The notes beneath the pieces were generated by a model. The model saw only the letters and a list, made by a program, of their open reading frames with translations. It had not been told where the DNA came from and ran no database searches. Shown here one piece after another: positions 40,275-53,735 of a stretch of DNA of 64,000 bases. Source of the DNA: Pseudomonadota bacterium (GTDB lineage Bacteria; Pseudomonadota; Gammaproteobacteria; Steroidobacterales; Steroidobacteraceae); the NCBI GenBank assembly GCA_018240525.1, contig JAFEFN010000004.1, forward strand, positions 1 to 64,000. The letters are read 5' to 3'. Position 1 is the first letter of the stretch; each line of letters opens with the position of its first letter. Made by a program: the position numbers and the translations under genes.

Positions 40275-40937
40275 ATGCACCGTCACTTCGGCCGTCACGG
40301 CCACTTTCGCAGCCCTGCCCACTTTCACGGCCCGGGCTGCTGTCATGAACCCGATGACTCAGGGCGGTACGCCATGGGTCGCCACCACCGCGGCGGCTTC
40401 GGCCGGTTCGGGTTCGGCGGCGGCTTCGGCATGGGCCCGGAGTCCTTCCGCGGCCGCAAGATGGGCTCGGTCGACCTGCGGCTGGTGCTCCTGATGCTGC
40501 TGGCTGACCGCCCCAGCCACGGCTATGAACTGATCCGGGCGCTCGAGGAGCGATCCGGCGGCTTCTACAGCCCGAGCCCGGGGATGGTCTACCCGGCACT
40601 GACCTGGCTGGAGGAGGTCGGCTACGCGAGCGTCGCGGCCGAGGGAGCCAAGAAGCTCTACCGCATCACCCCGCAAGGCGCCGAGTACCTCGCCCAGCAC
40701 AAGGCGGCCGCGGAGGCGATCCTCAGCCAGCTCGAGCAGATTGCCCAGCGCCTCGGGCGCGTGCGCGAGGCGGTCGCAGGCTTCGAGGAGGAGGCCGACG
40801 GCGGACCGCAGGAGGTCTGGCTGGCACGGCGCGAACTCAAGGAGGCGCTGCGTGCCGCGCGCGGTTCCTCGGCCGAGGAGGCCCGCCGCATTGCCCAGAT
40901 CCTCAAGGATGCAGCCGCCAAGATCCGCGGCCGCTGA
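40275..40937 (+). CDS. PadR-family regulator with His-rich N-terminal extension (YqjI-like)
   Basis: A 220-residue regulator. Residues 1-60 are rich in His, Gly and Phe with CCHE, like the metal-binding extension of E. coli YqjI, a nickel-responsive repressor of the ferric reductase gene yqjH. Residues 63-135 are the PadR winged helix (MGSVDLRLVLLMLLADRPSHGYELIRAL, then SPSPGMVYPALTWLEE). The C-terminal helical part should mediate dimerisation. ATG 40275 has GAGG 7 bases upstream. No reductase gene lies next to it, so it may regulate itself and distant targets. Metal sensing is inference. Confidence 0.83.
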   Translation: MHRHFGRHGHFRSPAHFHGPGCCHEPDDSGRYAMGRHHRGGFGRFGFGGGFGMGPESFRGRKMGSVDLRLVLLMLLADRPSHGYELIRALEERSGGFYSPSPGMVYPALTWLEEVGYASVAAEGAKKLYRITPQGAEYLAQHKAAAEAILSQLEQIAQRLGRVREAVAGFEEEADGGPQEVWLARRELKEALRAARGSSAEEARRIAQILKDAAAKIRGR

Positions 40938-41036
40938 GTGGGCGCGCCGCCGGGGCGGCGCGCCATTTCCAGCGCTTTGCATCCGATAGGACGCTGCGCG
41001 GCTGGCGCGCGTCCACTAGAATAGAGCCAGAACACC

Positions 41037-41058
41037 AGGGCGCCTCTTCGGGCGCCCT
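41037..41058 (+). other. Hairpin between the PadR-type gene and ssb
   Basis: AGGGCGCC (41037-41044) pairs with GGCGCCCT (41051-41058) over a 6-base loop. It could be the end signal of the upstream gene or a leader hairpin of ssb. Only a weak T-run (CATTT) follows. Confidence 0.45.
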
Positions 41059-41102
41059 GACATTTCCGGTCCCTGCATTTTCTTTCCCCCGAGGACTTCA
41101 TC

Positions 41103-41570
41103 ATGGCGCGTGGCGTAAACAAGGTCATTCTCATCGGCAACCTGGGTGCGGATCCGGAGACGCGCGCGATGCCCTCGGGTTCGACCGTGGCGAACCTGCG
41201 GATCGCCACCAGCGAGAGCTGGCGCGACAAGCAGACCGGGGAGCAACAGGAGCGCACCGAGTGGCACCGCGTGGCCATGTTCGGCCGCCTCGCCGAGATT
41301 GCCGCGGAGTACCTGAAGAAGGGCTCGCAGGTGTACATCGAGGGCAGCCTGCGCACCCGCAAGTGGACCGACAAGCAGGGCCAGGAGCGTTACTCAACCG
41401 AGATCATCGGCAACGAGCTGCAGATGCTCGGTGGCCGCGGCGGCTCGGGGGGCGGCGGCGCTGGCATGGGGGCCGCCGCGGCCGGCGGCGGGGCCGCGCC
41501 TTCGTATGCCGAGGAGTCCAGCGGCGGGTCCTCGCGCAGCGAGGACTTCGACGACGACATCCCCTTCTAA
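41103..41570 (+). CDS. ssb: Single-stranded DNA-binding protein
   Basis: A 155-residue SSB with an OB fold: [51 protein letters not shown] in part. A glycine and alanine rich linker follows, ending in the acidic tip DFDDDIPF that binds partner proteins. It coats single-stranded DNA in replication and repair. uvrA lies 4.6 kb upstream on the other strand, not directly divergent as in E. coli. Start has GAGGA 7 bases upstream. Confidence 0.97.
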   Translation: MARGVNKVILIGNLGADPETRAMPSGSTVANLRIATSESWRDKQTGEQQERTEWHRVAMFGRLAEIAAEYLKKGSQVYIEGSLRTRKWTDKQGQERYSTEIIGNELQMLGGRGGSGGGGAGMGAAAAGGGAAPSYAEESSGGSSRSEDFDDDIPF

Positions 41571-41583
41571 GGAGTCGTCGACC

Positions 41584-43095
41584 TCAATAGTAGCTGTCCC
41601 CGGCCAGCGGATAGCGGCCGACCCGCCCCACGCGGTCCACCGCCGCCTGCACGTCGGCGCGGGCGAGCAGCGCCTGCCAGCGGCGCAGCTTCTCCTGCTG
41701 CACGGGCGTCAGCGCGCCGTCCTGGTAGGTCTGCACCGCCAGCAGCGCCGCACTGCGGGTCCTGGGACTGGAGAGTCGCTGGATCAGGAGCTTCGCACCG
41801 CTCTCCTCGCGGTCCGCCACCAGCAGCCCCTCCTGGTAGACATCGAGGGCATCCGCGCGGTGCGCGGTGAGGTACTCCAGGGCGGCCTCGGCCGCGTGTG
41901 CATCGGCTGCGGCCAGGGCAGTGCGCAGCGATTCCAGCTGGAACTGCATGAGGCCGACGCTGCTGGTGTTGTCGGGCTTCAGTTTGGAGAGCGTCGCACG
42001 CGCCTCCGCGCTGCGGCCCAGGTCGTTGTACAGGCCGGCCAGGTCGATGATCTGGCTCACGTTCTCCGCGCCGTTCTCCGGCAGCTGGCTCGCCGCCTGC
42101 AGCTGGATCACCGCGGCGTCCCAGCGACCGGTGGCCGCCAGCGCGGCCGCGCGCTGGCCGAGCAGCTGGCTGTACTCCGGATCGTAGTCGCTGTACGCGC
42201 TCTCGCCCCACTTGCTGACCTGCTCGATCGCGGTGTCCGCCACCTGCAGCACCTGCTCGGTCATGAGCGATTCGGCGAGCAGGACGGCCAGCTCGTTCAG
42301 CGGCTGGATCTTGTCCGGGTTCGCCTGGGCACGCTTGGCGGCTGCATCGACGCCGCGCTGTGCGGCGTTCTGGACGTTCAGGCGCGCCTCCACCTGCGGC
42401 CACACCGGATCGAAGCGCCGGTCGGCCGCGACACTCACCGCCACGTAGCCGTTCTGGATGCGGCCCAGCGTGTTCACCGCCGCGGCGTGCTCGCCGCGCG
42501 CCAGCTGCAGGAGGGCCAGATCGCGCCACCAGAGGCCGGCCGCGAGCGGCTCGTGCGCCATGCTGAAGTTGGACAGTCCCGAGAGCACCTGGTAGCGCAC
42601 CGGATCGGGGGCATTGTCCAGGCCCTGCAGTGACTGCGGCAGCAGCTGCGGCCAGCGCTCGGCGACGACCTTGGAGGCCAGCACGATGTCGGCGGCATCG
42701 CCGGCGGCGATGCCGGCCTCCACACGCAGCAGCCAGTCGTAGGACTGCTCCTCGTGCATCTGGCAGGCACGCGTGGCCAGCGCCTGTGCGCGGTGCGCGT
42801 CGCGCTGCTCCAGGGCCAGCATGGCACCGAGCGACAGCGCCTGGTGGCGCTCGAGGGCCGGCAGCGTGCCGAAGTCCGCGGCGGCGAGCAGCCGGGTGAC
42901 CGCCGCATCCGCCCGCGCGTAGTCGTGGTCGCGCGCCAGCTGCAGCGCCTGGGTGAGCTCGGCGGGCGCGCCCGTGGGAGGGGGCTTGGCCGGCGGTGCC
43001 GGCACGGCCGCCGGGCCGGCACCGGTGGGTGCCGGGTGCGGGGCCGCGCAGGCCGCCAGCGCCAGCGCGCCGAGGAATCCGAGGAGATTTCTCAT
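41584..43095 (-). CDS. Lipoprotein with TPR-type helical repeats
   Basis: A 503-residue protein with lipobox LAAC (Cys16) after MRNLLGFLGALALAAC, then a proline and alanine rich spacer (residues 18-45) and helical repeats with TPR spacing through the rest (for example YARADAAVTRLLAAADF, RWDAAVIQLQAASQLPE). Probably a periplasmic scaffold anchored to a membrane; no enzyme motif was seen. The frame extends upstream to 43299 without a better start. It converges on ssb with only 13 bases between the stops. Confidence 0.75.
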   Translation of the reverse strand: MRNLLGFLGALALAACAAPHPAPTGAGPAAVPAPPAKPPPTGAPAELTQALQLARDHDYARADAAVTRLLAAADFGTLPALERHQALSLGAMLALEQRDAHRAQALATRACQMHEEQSYDWLLRVEAGIAAGDAADIVLASKVVAERWPQLLPQSLQGLDNAPDPVRYQVLSGLSNFSMAHEPLAAGLWWRDLALLQLARGEHAAAVNTLGRIQNGYVAVSVAADRRFDPVWPQVEARLNVQNAAQRGVDAAAKRAQANPDKIQPLNELAVLLAESLMTEQVLQVADTAIEQVSKWGESAYSDYDPEYSQLLGQRAAALAATGRWDAAVIQLQAASQLPENGAENVSQIIDLAGLYNDLGRSAEARATLSKLKPDNTSSVGLMQFQLESLRTALAAADAHAAEAALEYLTAHRADALDVYQEGLLVADREESGAKLLIQRLSSPRTRSAALLAVQTYQDGALTPVQQEKLRRWQALLARADVQAAVDRVGRVGRYPLAGDSYY

Positions 43096-43297
43096 GCGGT
43101 ATCGCGAAGTTACAGCTTCAGGCGCTTGCCAGCGCGGATCGACGCTCATACAGGGATGATGGGCACACCAGGCGCCGGGACAAGGGAGACTACCCCATGC
43201 GGGCAGGCACAAACCATTGAACAAAATGGGTATTTCCCACACTCGGGCAGCGCGCCGTGCGGCCCCCGGGCGGACCCCGTAAAATTGCAGGTTCCCC

Positions 43298-44668
43298 ATG
43301 CCCCGCCACTATTTCATCAAGACCTTCGGCTGCCAGATGAACGAGTACGACTCCGCCCGCATGGCGGACGTGCTCGCAGCCGGCGCGGGACTGACGGCCA
43401 CGGACGACCCGGCGCAGGCGGACCTGCTGCTGATGAACACCTGCTCGGTGCGCGAGAAGGCGCAGGAGAAGGTCTTCTCGCTGCTCGGTGAGTGGCGGCT
43501 GCTCAAGGCGCAGCGACCCGGGGTGATCATCGGCGTCGGTGGCTGCGTGGCCAGCCAGGAAGGCGAGGCGATCACCCAGCGCGCGCCGTTCGTCGACCTG
43601 GTGTTCGGGCCGCAGACGCTGCACCGGCTGCCCGAGCTGATCGCCCAGCTGCGCCGCTCCGGCCGCTCGGTGGTGGACGTGAGCTTCCCGGAGATCGAGA
43701 AGTTCGACCACCTGCCGGCGCCGCGCGCGGAAGGGGTGCGCGCCTTCGTCTCGATCATGGAGGGCTGCAGCAAGTACTGCAGCTTCTGCATCGTGCCCTA
43801 CACGCGCGGGGACGAGATCAGCCGCAGCTTCGATTCGGTGCTCGAGGAAGTGCGCCAGCTCGCCGGGCAGGGCGTGGTCGAGGTGACCCTGCTCGGGCAG
43901 AACGTGAATGCCTACCGCGGGGCGATGGCCGATGGCGAGCTCGCCGATCTCGCCACCCTGATCCACCACGTGGCCCGCATCCCGGGCATCGAGCGGATCC
44001 GCTTCACTACCTCGCACCCGCTCGAGTTCGACGACAGCCTGATCGAGGCCTATGCCAACGTGCCCGCCCTGGCCAGCCACCTGCACCTGCCGGTGCAGTC
44101 CGGCTCCGACCGCGTGCTCGCCCTGATGAAACGGGGCTACACCGCGCTCGAGTTCAAGGACAAGGTGCGCCGGCTGCGGGCGGTCCGGCCGGACATCTGC
44201 ATTTCCACGGACTTCATCGTCGGCTTCCCCGGCGAGACCGAGCGCGATTTCGAGGCGACGCTCGCCCTGGCGCGCGATGCGGGCATCGACATGTCCTTCA
44301 GCTTTCTCTACAGCCGCCGCCCGGGCACGCCGGCGGCCTCGCTGCCCGATGAGCTCGATCCGCAGGTGAAGCAGGAGCGCCTGGCGCGCCTGCAGGCGCA
44401 GCTCGAGGAGCAGGCGCGCGCGATCAGTGCCGCGATGGTCGGCAGCCGTCAGCGGGTGCTCATCGAGAGCGCCGCCCGGCGGGATGCGCGCGAGCTGGCC
44501 GGCCGCACGGCCAACAACCGCATGGTGAACCTCGCAGGGCCCAAGGACCTCATCGGCCGCTTTGCCGACGTGGTCATCACCGAGGCGCTGCCGCACAGCC
44601 TGCGGGGCCGGCTGGCCGCCGCAAGCGGTGCGCGCGAGGACCGGCCGCTCGCGGCGGCCAGCGGCTGA
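43298..44668 (+). CDS. miaB: tRNA-2-methylthio-N6-dimethylallyladenosine synthase MiaB
   Basis: A 456-residue radical-SAM methylthiotransferase that modifies A37 of tRNAs reading UNN codons. The N-terminal UPF0004 domain has the cluster cysteines Cys12, Cys49 and Cys83. The radical SAM motif is Cys157-x3-Cys161-x2-Cys164 in [14 protein letters not shown]-terminal TRAM domain is present ([14 protein letters not shown]). The start has CAGGTT upstream. The TGA overlaps the ybeZ ATG, heading a five-gene operon. Confidence 0.97.
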   Translation: MPRHYFIKTFGCQMNEYDSARMADVLAAGAGLTATDDPAQADLLLMNTCSVREKAQEKVFSLLGEWRLLKAQRPGVIIGVGGCVASQEGEAITQRAPFVDLVFGPQTLHRLPELIAQLRRSGRSVVDVSFPEIEKFDHLPAPRAEGVRAFVSIMEGCSKYCSFCIVPYTRGDEISRSFDSVLEEVRQLAGQGVVEVTLLGQNVNAYRGAMADGELADLATLIHHVARIPGIERIRFTTSHPLEFDDSLIEAYANVPALASHLHLPVQSGSDRVLALMKRGYTALEFKDKVRRLRAVRPDICISTDFIVGFPGETERDFEATLALARDAGIDMSFSFLYSRRPGTPAASLPDELDPQVKQERLARLQAQLEEQARAISAAMVGSRQRVLIESAARRDARELAGRTANNRMVNLAGPKDLIGRFADVVITEALPHSLRGRLAAASGAREDRPLAAASG

Positions 44669-45633
44669 TGCCCGTGCCCGCCGCCGCCAGCGAGCCCCAG
44701 CGGGAGTTCCAGCTCCTGCCGTCCGACAATGCGCGCCTCGCCAACCTCTGCGGGCCGCTCGATGAGAACCTGCGCCTGCTGGAATCGCGCCTCGAGGTGC
44801 GCATCAACCGCCGTGGCGACAGCTTCCGCATCGGGGGCGCCCGGGCCGACAGCGCCGAGGCGGTGGTGCGCGAGCTCTTCGAGCTGGCGCGCACCGAGGA
44901 ACTCACCCCCGACCGCGTTCACCTCACCCTGCGCGAGCGCGAGTCCGGCGCCGCCCCGGCCGGGGCGGACGAGCAGGCGCTGCGCCTCCCGCGCCTCGGG
45001 CTGCGCGCGCGCGGCGACCACCAGCGCCAGTACCTGCAGCAGATCCATACCCGCGACCTCACCTTCGGCATAGGACCCGCCGGGACCGGCAAGACCTACC
45101 TGGCCGTGGCCTGCGCAGTGGAGGCCCTGCAGTCCGAGCGCGTGCAGCGCCTGATCCTGGTGCGCCCGGCCGTCGAGGCCGGCGAGCGCCTGGGCTTCCT
45201 TCCCGGGGATCTGACGCAGAAGGTCGATCCGTACCTGCGCCCGATGTACGACGCGCTCTACGAGATGATGGGCTTCGACCGCGTTGCGCGCTTCATCGAA
45301 CGCAACGTGATCGAGGTGGCGCCGCTGGCCTTCATGCGCGGCCGCTCGCTCAACGACTCCTTCATCATCCTGGACGAGGCACAGAACACCACCGTCGAGC
45401 AGATGAAGATGTTCCTCACGCGCATCGGCTTCGGCTCCAAGGCCGTCGTCACCGGCGACATCACGCAGACCGACCTGCCACCCGGGCGCCCCTCGGGCCT
45501 GTCGCAGGTGGTGAACGTGCTGCGCGGCGTCGACGGCGTCGCCTTCACCTTCTTCGATGCCAAGGACGTGGTGCGCCATCCGCTGGTGCAGCGCATCGTG
45601 CAGGCCTACGAGTCGCGCGAGGAGGCGCAGTGA
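44668..45633 (+). CDS. ybeZ: PhoH-like ATPase YbeZ
   Basis: A 321-residue ATPase with Walker [12 protein letters not shown] near residue 137 and Walker [12 protein letters not shown], plus [16 protein letters not shown]. PhoH-like proteins are linked to RNA helicase or ribonuclease work and act with YbeY in ribosome quality control and rRNA maturation. It overlaps miaB upstream (TGATG) and ybeY downstream (GTGA). Confidence 0.95.
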   Translation: MPVPAAASEPQREFQLLPSDNARLANLCGPLDENLRLLESRLEVRINRRGDSFRIGGARADSAEAVVRELFELARTEELTPDRVHLTLRERESGAAPAGADEQALRLPRLGLRARGDHQRQYLQQIHTRDLTFGIGPAGTGKTYLAVACAVEALQSERVQRLILVRPAVEAGERLGFLPGDLTQKVDPYLRPMYDALYEMMGFDRVARFIERNVIEVAPLAFMRGRSLNDSFIILDEAQNTTVEQMKMFLTRIGFGSKAVVTGDITQTDLPPGRPSGLSQVVNVLRGVDGVAFTFFDAKDVVRHPLVQRIVQAYESREEAQ

Positions 45634-46103
45634 GGCGCGCGGCGGGCATCAGCGTGGAACTGCGCCGGCGGCGCGTCCGTGCCTGGGTGCCCTCGCGCCG
45701 CGAGCTGGCCCGCTGGGCGGGGGCGGCACTCGGCCGGCACGGCGGCGGCCGCGAGCTGGCCGTGGCGGTGGTCGGCGCGACGGAGAGCCGGCGCCTGAAC
45801 GCCCGCTATCGCGGCCGCGACCGCGCCACCAACGTCCTGTCCTTCCCGGCCGCCGCGCAGGCCGGCGTTCCCGGCGCCCGCCCGCTCGGTGACCTGGTCA
45901 TCTGCCCGCGCGTGCTGCGCGCCGAGGCGTTGGCGCAGTGCAAGCCGCTGCGCGCGCACTGGGCGCACCTGGTGGTGCACGGCACCCTGCACCTGCTCGG
46001 CTACGACCATGAGCACGACGCCGACGCGCGGCGCATGGAGCGGCGCGAGATCACCGTGCTGCGCGGCCTGGGCTTCGCCAATCCCTACCGGAGCGGGCGA
46101 TGA
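45630..46103 (+). CDS. ybeY: Endoribonuclease YbeY
   Basis: A 157-residue metal-dependent RNase needed for 16S rRNA 3' end maturation. The zinc site is the motif [14 protein letters not shown], with three histidines in the HxxxHxxxxxH pattern, and the family segment ATNVLSFP is present. It starts at GTG 45630 inside the ybeZ stop and overlaps the next gene by 4 bases. Confidence 0.96.
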   Translation: MRRAAGISVELRRRRVRAWVPSRRELARWAGAALGRHGGGRELAVAVVGATESRRLNARYRGRDRATNVLSFPAAAQAGVPGARPLGDLVICPRVLRAEALAQCKPLRAHWAHLVVHGTLHLLGYDHEHDADARRMERREITVLRGLGFANPYRSGR

Positions 46104-46972
46104 GCAAGGACCTCAATGCCACCGGCCGCTGGCTGAAGCGCCTCACCCAGGGACTGGCCGAGCCGCAGGATCGCGAACAGCTGCTCGCGGTCCTGCGCGA
46201 GGCGAGCGGCCGCGGCCTGGTCGATGCCGATGCGCTCAGCATGCTCGAGGGCGTGCTCGAGGTCGGCGACCTGAAGGTGCGCGACATCATGGTGCCGCGT
46301 GCGCAGATGGTGTTCGTGCGCCGCAGCGACCCGGTCGCCCGCATCGTGCCGGTGGTGGTCGAATCGGGCCACTCGCGCGTGCCGGTGATGGACGAGGACC
46401 GCGACGACATCGTCGGTATCCTGCTCGCCAAGGACCTGCTGCGCCTGTCCACCACCTCCTCGCACGAGCGTTTCGACATCCGCGAGTACATGCGCCCGGC
46501 GGTGTTCGTGCCCGAGTCCAAGCGCCTCGACGTGCTGCTCAAGGAGTTCCGGCGCAATCGCAACCACATGGCGATCGTCGTCGACGAGTACGGCGGGGTG
46601 GCCGGCCTGTGCACGATCGAGGACGTCATCGAGCAGATCGTCGGCGACATCGACGACGAGTTCGACGTCGAGGACGACCAGAACATACGCCGCGAGGCGG
46701 AGCGCCAGTTCACCGTGCGCGGCATCACGCGCATCGACGAGTTCAACGAGTACTTCGGCGCCCAGCTTTCCGAGGAGGAGGGCGTCGACACCATCGCCGG
46801 CCTGGTCATGAAGCAGCTCGGCCGCCTGCCGCGTCGCGGCGAGAGTGCCAGCATCGGCGGCTTCGATTTCCGCGTGCTGCGCGCCGACAAGCGCCGCGTG
46901 GATGCCCTGCGCGTGCTTGCCCCGCGCGACGTGCTGCCGCCCGAAGAGCGTGCCAGCGGCGGCGACGCCTGA
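46100..46972 (+). CDS. ybeX: CBS-domain transporter-associated protein YbeX/CorC
   Basis: A 290-residue protein with two CBS domains (VRDIMVPRAQMVFVRR, SRVPVMDEDRDDIVGILLAKDLL, then VDEYGGVAGLCTIEDVIEQIVGDI) and a C-terminal CorC_HlyC domain (FTVRGITRIDEFNEYF). It was linked to Mg/Co efflux and more recently to ribosome metabolism in E. coli. It lacks the membrane DUF21 domain. It overlaps ybeY by 4 bases and is 5 bases before lnt. Confidence 0.94.
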   Translation: MSKDLNATGRWLKRLTQGLAEPQDREQLLAVLREASGRGLVDADALSMLEGVLEVGDLKVRDIMVPRAQMVFVRRSDPVARIVPVVVESGHSRVPVMDEDRDDIVGILLAKDLLRLSTTSSHERFDIREYMRPAVFVPESKRLDVLLKEFRRNRNHMAIVVDEYGGVAGLCTIEDVIEQIVGDIDDEFDVEDDQNIRREAERQFTVRGITRIDEFNEYFGAQLSEEEGVDTIAGLVMKQLGRLPRRGESASIGGFDFRVLRADKRRVDALRVLAPRDVLPPEERASGGDA

Positions 46973-46977
46973 GCAGC

Positions 46978-48555
46978 ATGCGAGGCCCCATTCCCACCGT
47001 TGGCGCCGAGCCGGCGGCGCTGCCGCGCCTGCGGCCCCCCTCCGCGGCCCCGCTGCGCGCGCTGCTGGCGCTGGCGGGCGGGGTCCTGCTCGCCGGCGCG
47101 TTCGCGCCCGTCGACGTGTGGCCGCTCGCGCTGCTCGCCCCGGCGCTGCTCATGTGGCTGTGGCAGGGGCGAAGCCCGCGCGAGGCCGCGCGCCTGGGCT
47201 TCCTGTTCAGCTTCGGCACCTTCGCCGCGGGCACCTACTGGCTGTACTTCAGCGTGCACACCCTGGGGCACTCGCCGGTCTGGCTGGCCGTCGTGCTGAT
47301 GCTGGGCCTGGCCGCGATCATGGGGCTCTACCACGCCGCCCTCGGCTACTGCACCGCGCGCTGGCTGCCGCGCGCCGGCCTCCCCGGCTGGCTGGTGGTG
47401 GTGCCGGCGGCGTGGCTGCTCATGGAGTGGTGGCGCGGCTGGTTCCTGTCGGGGTTTTCGTGGCTGTCGCTCGGGTATTCCCAGACCGACACCTGGTTTG
47501 CGGGGTTCGCGCCCGTGCTGGGCGTATACGGCATCAGCGCGCTGCTGCTGGTGTGCGCCGGCGCACTCGTGGCGATCGTGCTGGGCACGCGCCGCCAGGC
47601 CCTGGTCGCGGCCGCCGTCTTCGTCGTGCCCTGGGGCCTCGGGGCGGCCCTCTACTGGCATTCCTGGACGCACGTGTCGGGGCCTGCGGCCACGGTGGCG
47701 ATGATCCAGGGGGCCATCCCGCAGGATGACAAGTGGCTGGAGAGCCATCGCCAGGCCACGCTCGACCTGTACGAATCCCTGACCCGGCGGGTGCTGGGCA
47801 CGCAGCTGATCGTGTGGCCGGAGTCGGCGATCGCGGACCTGGCCAACAACCAGGTGCCCTTCATCAACCAGGTCTACCGCGAGGCCCATGAGCACGGCTC
47901 GGCGGTGGTCATGGGCGTGCTGCGCGCGGAGGGTGGGGAGCCGGACACGCGCTACTACAACTCGATCATGGCCCTGGGCGATCAGGTCAGCTGGTACGAC
48001 AAGCACCACCTGGTGCCGTTTGCCGAGTTCTTCCCGGTTCCCCAGTTCGTGCGCGCCTGGCTGCGCATCATGGCGCTGCCGTACTCGGACTTCACGCGCG
48101 GCGCCGAATACCAGCCGCCGCTGCCGGCGGCGCACCTGCAGCTGGGCGCCACCATCTGCTACGAAGACGCCTATGGCAGCACGATGCTGCAGGTGCTCCC
48201 GGTGGCTAACGCCTTGGTGAACGTCACCAACGATGCCTGGTTCGGCCATTCCTCGGCGCGCCACCAGCACTTCCAGATCGTGCGCATGCGGGCCCTGGAG
48301 GCGGGGCGCTACCTGGTGCGCGCCGCCAATGACGGCATTTCCGGCGTGGTCGGCCCGCACGGTGAAGTCATCGCCCGGGCTCCGGAATTCGCGCCCGCCG
48401 TGCTGGTCTCAAGGATAGTTCCCATGATGGGGCTGACCCCCTACGCCCGTGTAGGCAACTGGCCGGTCATCAGTCTGGCGGTGCTGGCGCTGGCATACGG
48501 CCTATGGGTACGGAATGATAGGGGCCTGCGGGCACGTACCGCCGGCAAGTCCTGA
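46978..48555 (+). CDS. lnt: Apolipoprotein N-acyltransferase
   Basis: A 525-residue inner-membrane enzyme that adds the third acyl chain to lipoproteins. It has about six N-terminal membrane helices, then a nitrilase domain with the catalytic set Glu in VWPESAIAD, Lys in YDKHHLVPFAEFFP and Cys in TICYED. NAWFG-type VNVTNDAWFGHS is also present. The family is about 510 residues. It follows ybeX by 5 bases. The window encodes several predicted lipoproteins that would be its substrates. Confidence 0.96.
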   Translation: MRGPIPTVGAEPAALPRLRPPSAAPLRALLALAGGVLLAGAFAPVDVWPLALLAPALLMWLWQGRSPREAARLGFLFSFGTFAAGTYWLYFSVHTLGHSPVWLAVVLMLGLAAIMGLYHAALGYCTARWLPRAGLPGWLVVVPAAWLLMEWWRGWFLSGFSWLSLGYSQTDTWFAGFAPVLGVYGISALLLVCAGALVAIVLGTRRQALVAAAVFVVPWGLGAALYWHSWTHVSGPAATVAMIQGAIPQDDKWLESHRQATLDLYESLTRRVLGTQLIVWPESAIADLANNQVPFINQVYREAHEHGSAVVMGVLRAEGGEPDTRYYNSIMALGDQVSWYDKHHLVPFAEFFPVPQFVRAWLRIMALPYSDFTRGAEYQPPLPAAHLQLGATICYEDAYGSTMLQVLPVANALVNVTNDAWFGHSSARHQHFQIVRMRALEAGRYLVRAANDGISGVVGPHGEVIARAPEFAPAVLVSRIVPMMGLTPYARVGNWPVISLAVLALAYGLWVRNDRGLRARTAGKS

Positions 48556-48566
48556 CCGAGACGGAA

Positions 48567-52721
<4,155 letters not shown>

Positions 52722-52722
<1 letters not shown>

Positions 52723-53204
52723 TGCGCAGGCTGGGCGCGTTGTCGGTGGCGCTGCTCGTGACGGTCGCCGGCTGTGGCTTCCACCTGGAGGGCAGCGCAC
52801 CGCTGTCTTCCCAGGTGAAGAAACCCTACCTCGAGGCTGCGGACCGCCAGTCGGACTTCGTGCAGAACCTGCGGCGCTCGCTCCTGTCCAACGGCGCGCA
52901 CCTGCAGCAGGACAAGGCCTCCTCCACCGCGGTGGTGAGCATCCTCAAGGACAGCTTCACGCGGCGCGTGCTGTCGGTCTCCGCCACCAACCAGCCCAAC
53001 GAGTACGAGATCACCTACGCGGTGCGCGTGACGGTCACCAGCGGTGACAAGGAACTGCTGCCGCCGCAGGACCTGAGCGCCGTGCGCACCTACAGCTTCA
53101 GCGAGCCGCTGCTGCTGGCCAAGGGCCACGAGGAGGACAGCCTGCGCGAGGACATGGCGAACGATCTCGCCGAGCGCGTGATGCGCCTGCTGTCGAACCT
53201 GTAG
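52722..53204 (+). CDS. lptE: LPS assembly lipoprotein LptE
   Basis: A 160-residue outer-membrane lipoprotein that plugs the LptD barrel. The lipobox VAGC gives Cys18, followed at once by GFHLEG, the usual LptE start. QNLRRSLLSNGA and the C-terminal LREDMANDLAERVMRLLS fit the family. Overlap with leuS is TGATG. In E. coli holA follows directly; here 3.2 kb of other genes intervene. Confidence 0.93.
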
Positions 53205-53214
53205 CAAGCCTGCC

Positions 53215-53700
53215 GTGGTGCTGCGTCTCGGAGACACCGACCCGACGGCGCTGGCGCAGCTGCTGGCCCGTTACGGCCTGAGGCTCGAGCTGCTCGCCGC
53301 GGACGCGGCCATCCCCGGCTCCTACTGGGGCGACAGCGAGGCCGGCCTGCGCGGGTCGTGCCTGTACGCGCGCACGGACACCCCGGTGCACTCGGTGCTG
53401 CACGAGGCCTGTCACTTCATCTGCATGTCGGGCGAGCGGCGCGCGCAGCTGGATCGCGACGCCGGCGGCGATGACGACGAGGAGTCGGCGGTCTGCTACC
53501 TGCAGATCCTGCTGGCCGGCGAATTGCCCGCCGTCGGTCGCGCGCGTCTGATCGCCGACATGGACGCCTGGGGCTACAGCTTCCGCCTCGGCAGCACCGG
53601 CGCCTGGTTCGCGCAGGACGCGCAGCATGCCCGCCAGTGGCTGCAGCGTTTCGCAATCCTCGATGGCGCGGGCGGGCTGAGCGGCGGCTGCCGCACCTGA
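53215..53700 (+). CDS. Conserved hypothetical zincin-like protein
   Basis: A 161-residue soluble protein without signal peptide or membrane helix. It has a HExxH motif as HEACH at residues 63-67, followed about 22 residues later by DDDEESAVCYLQ, with acidic residues in the place of a third zinc ligand. This suggests a minimal metallopeptidase fold, though family and substrate are unknown. It starts at GTG 53215 (or the next GTG at 53218), 10 bases after lptE, and is the last gene of that plus-strand run. Confidence 0.7.
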   Translation: MVLRLGDTDPTALAQLLARYGLRLELLAADAAIPGSYWGDSEAGLRGSCLYARTDTPVHSVLHEACHFICMSGERRAQLDRDAGGDDDEESAVCYLQILLAGELPAVGRARLIADMDAWGYSFRLGSTGAWFAQDAQHARQWLQRFAILDGAGGLSGGCRT

Positions 53701-53735
53701 CAGGGAGGCGCGGCCGCGGGCGCCGCCGCCTGCCT

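Noticed and set aside
43217..43287. Promoter boxes (TTGAAC, TAAAAT) in front of miaB
   Set aside because: The two boxes are too far apart to pair and neither has a partner at proper distance.
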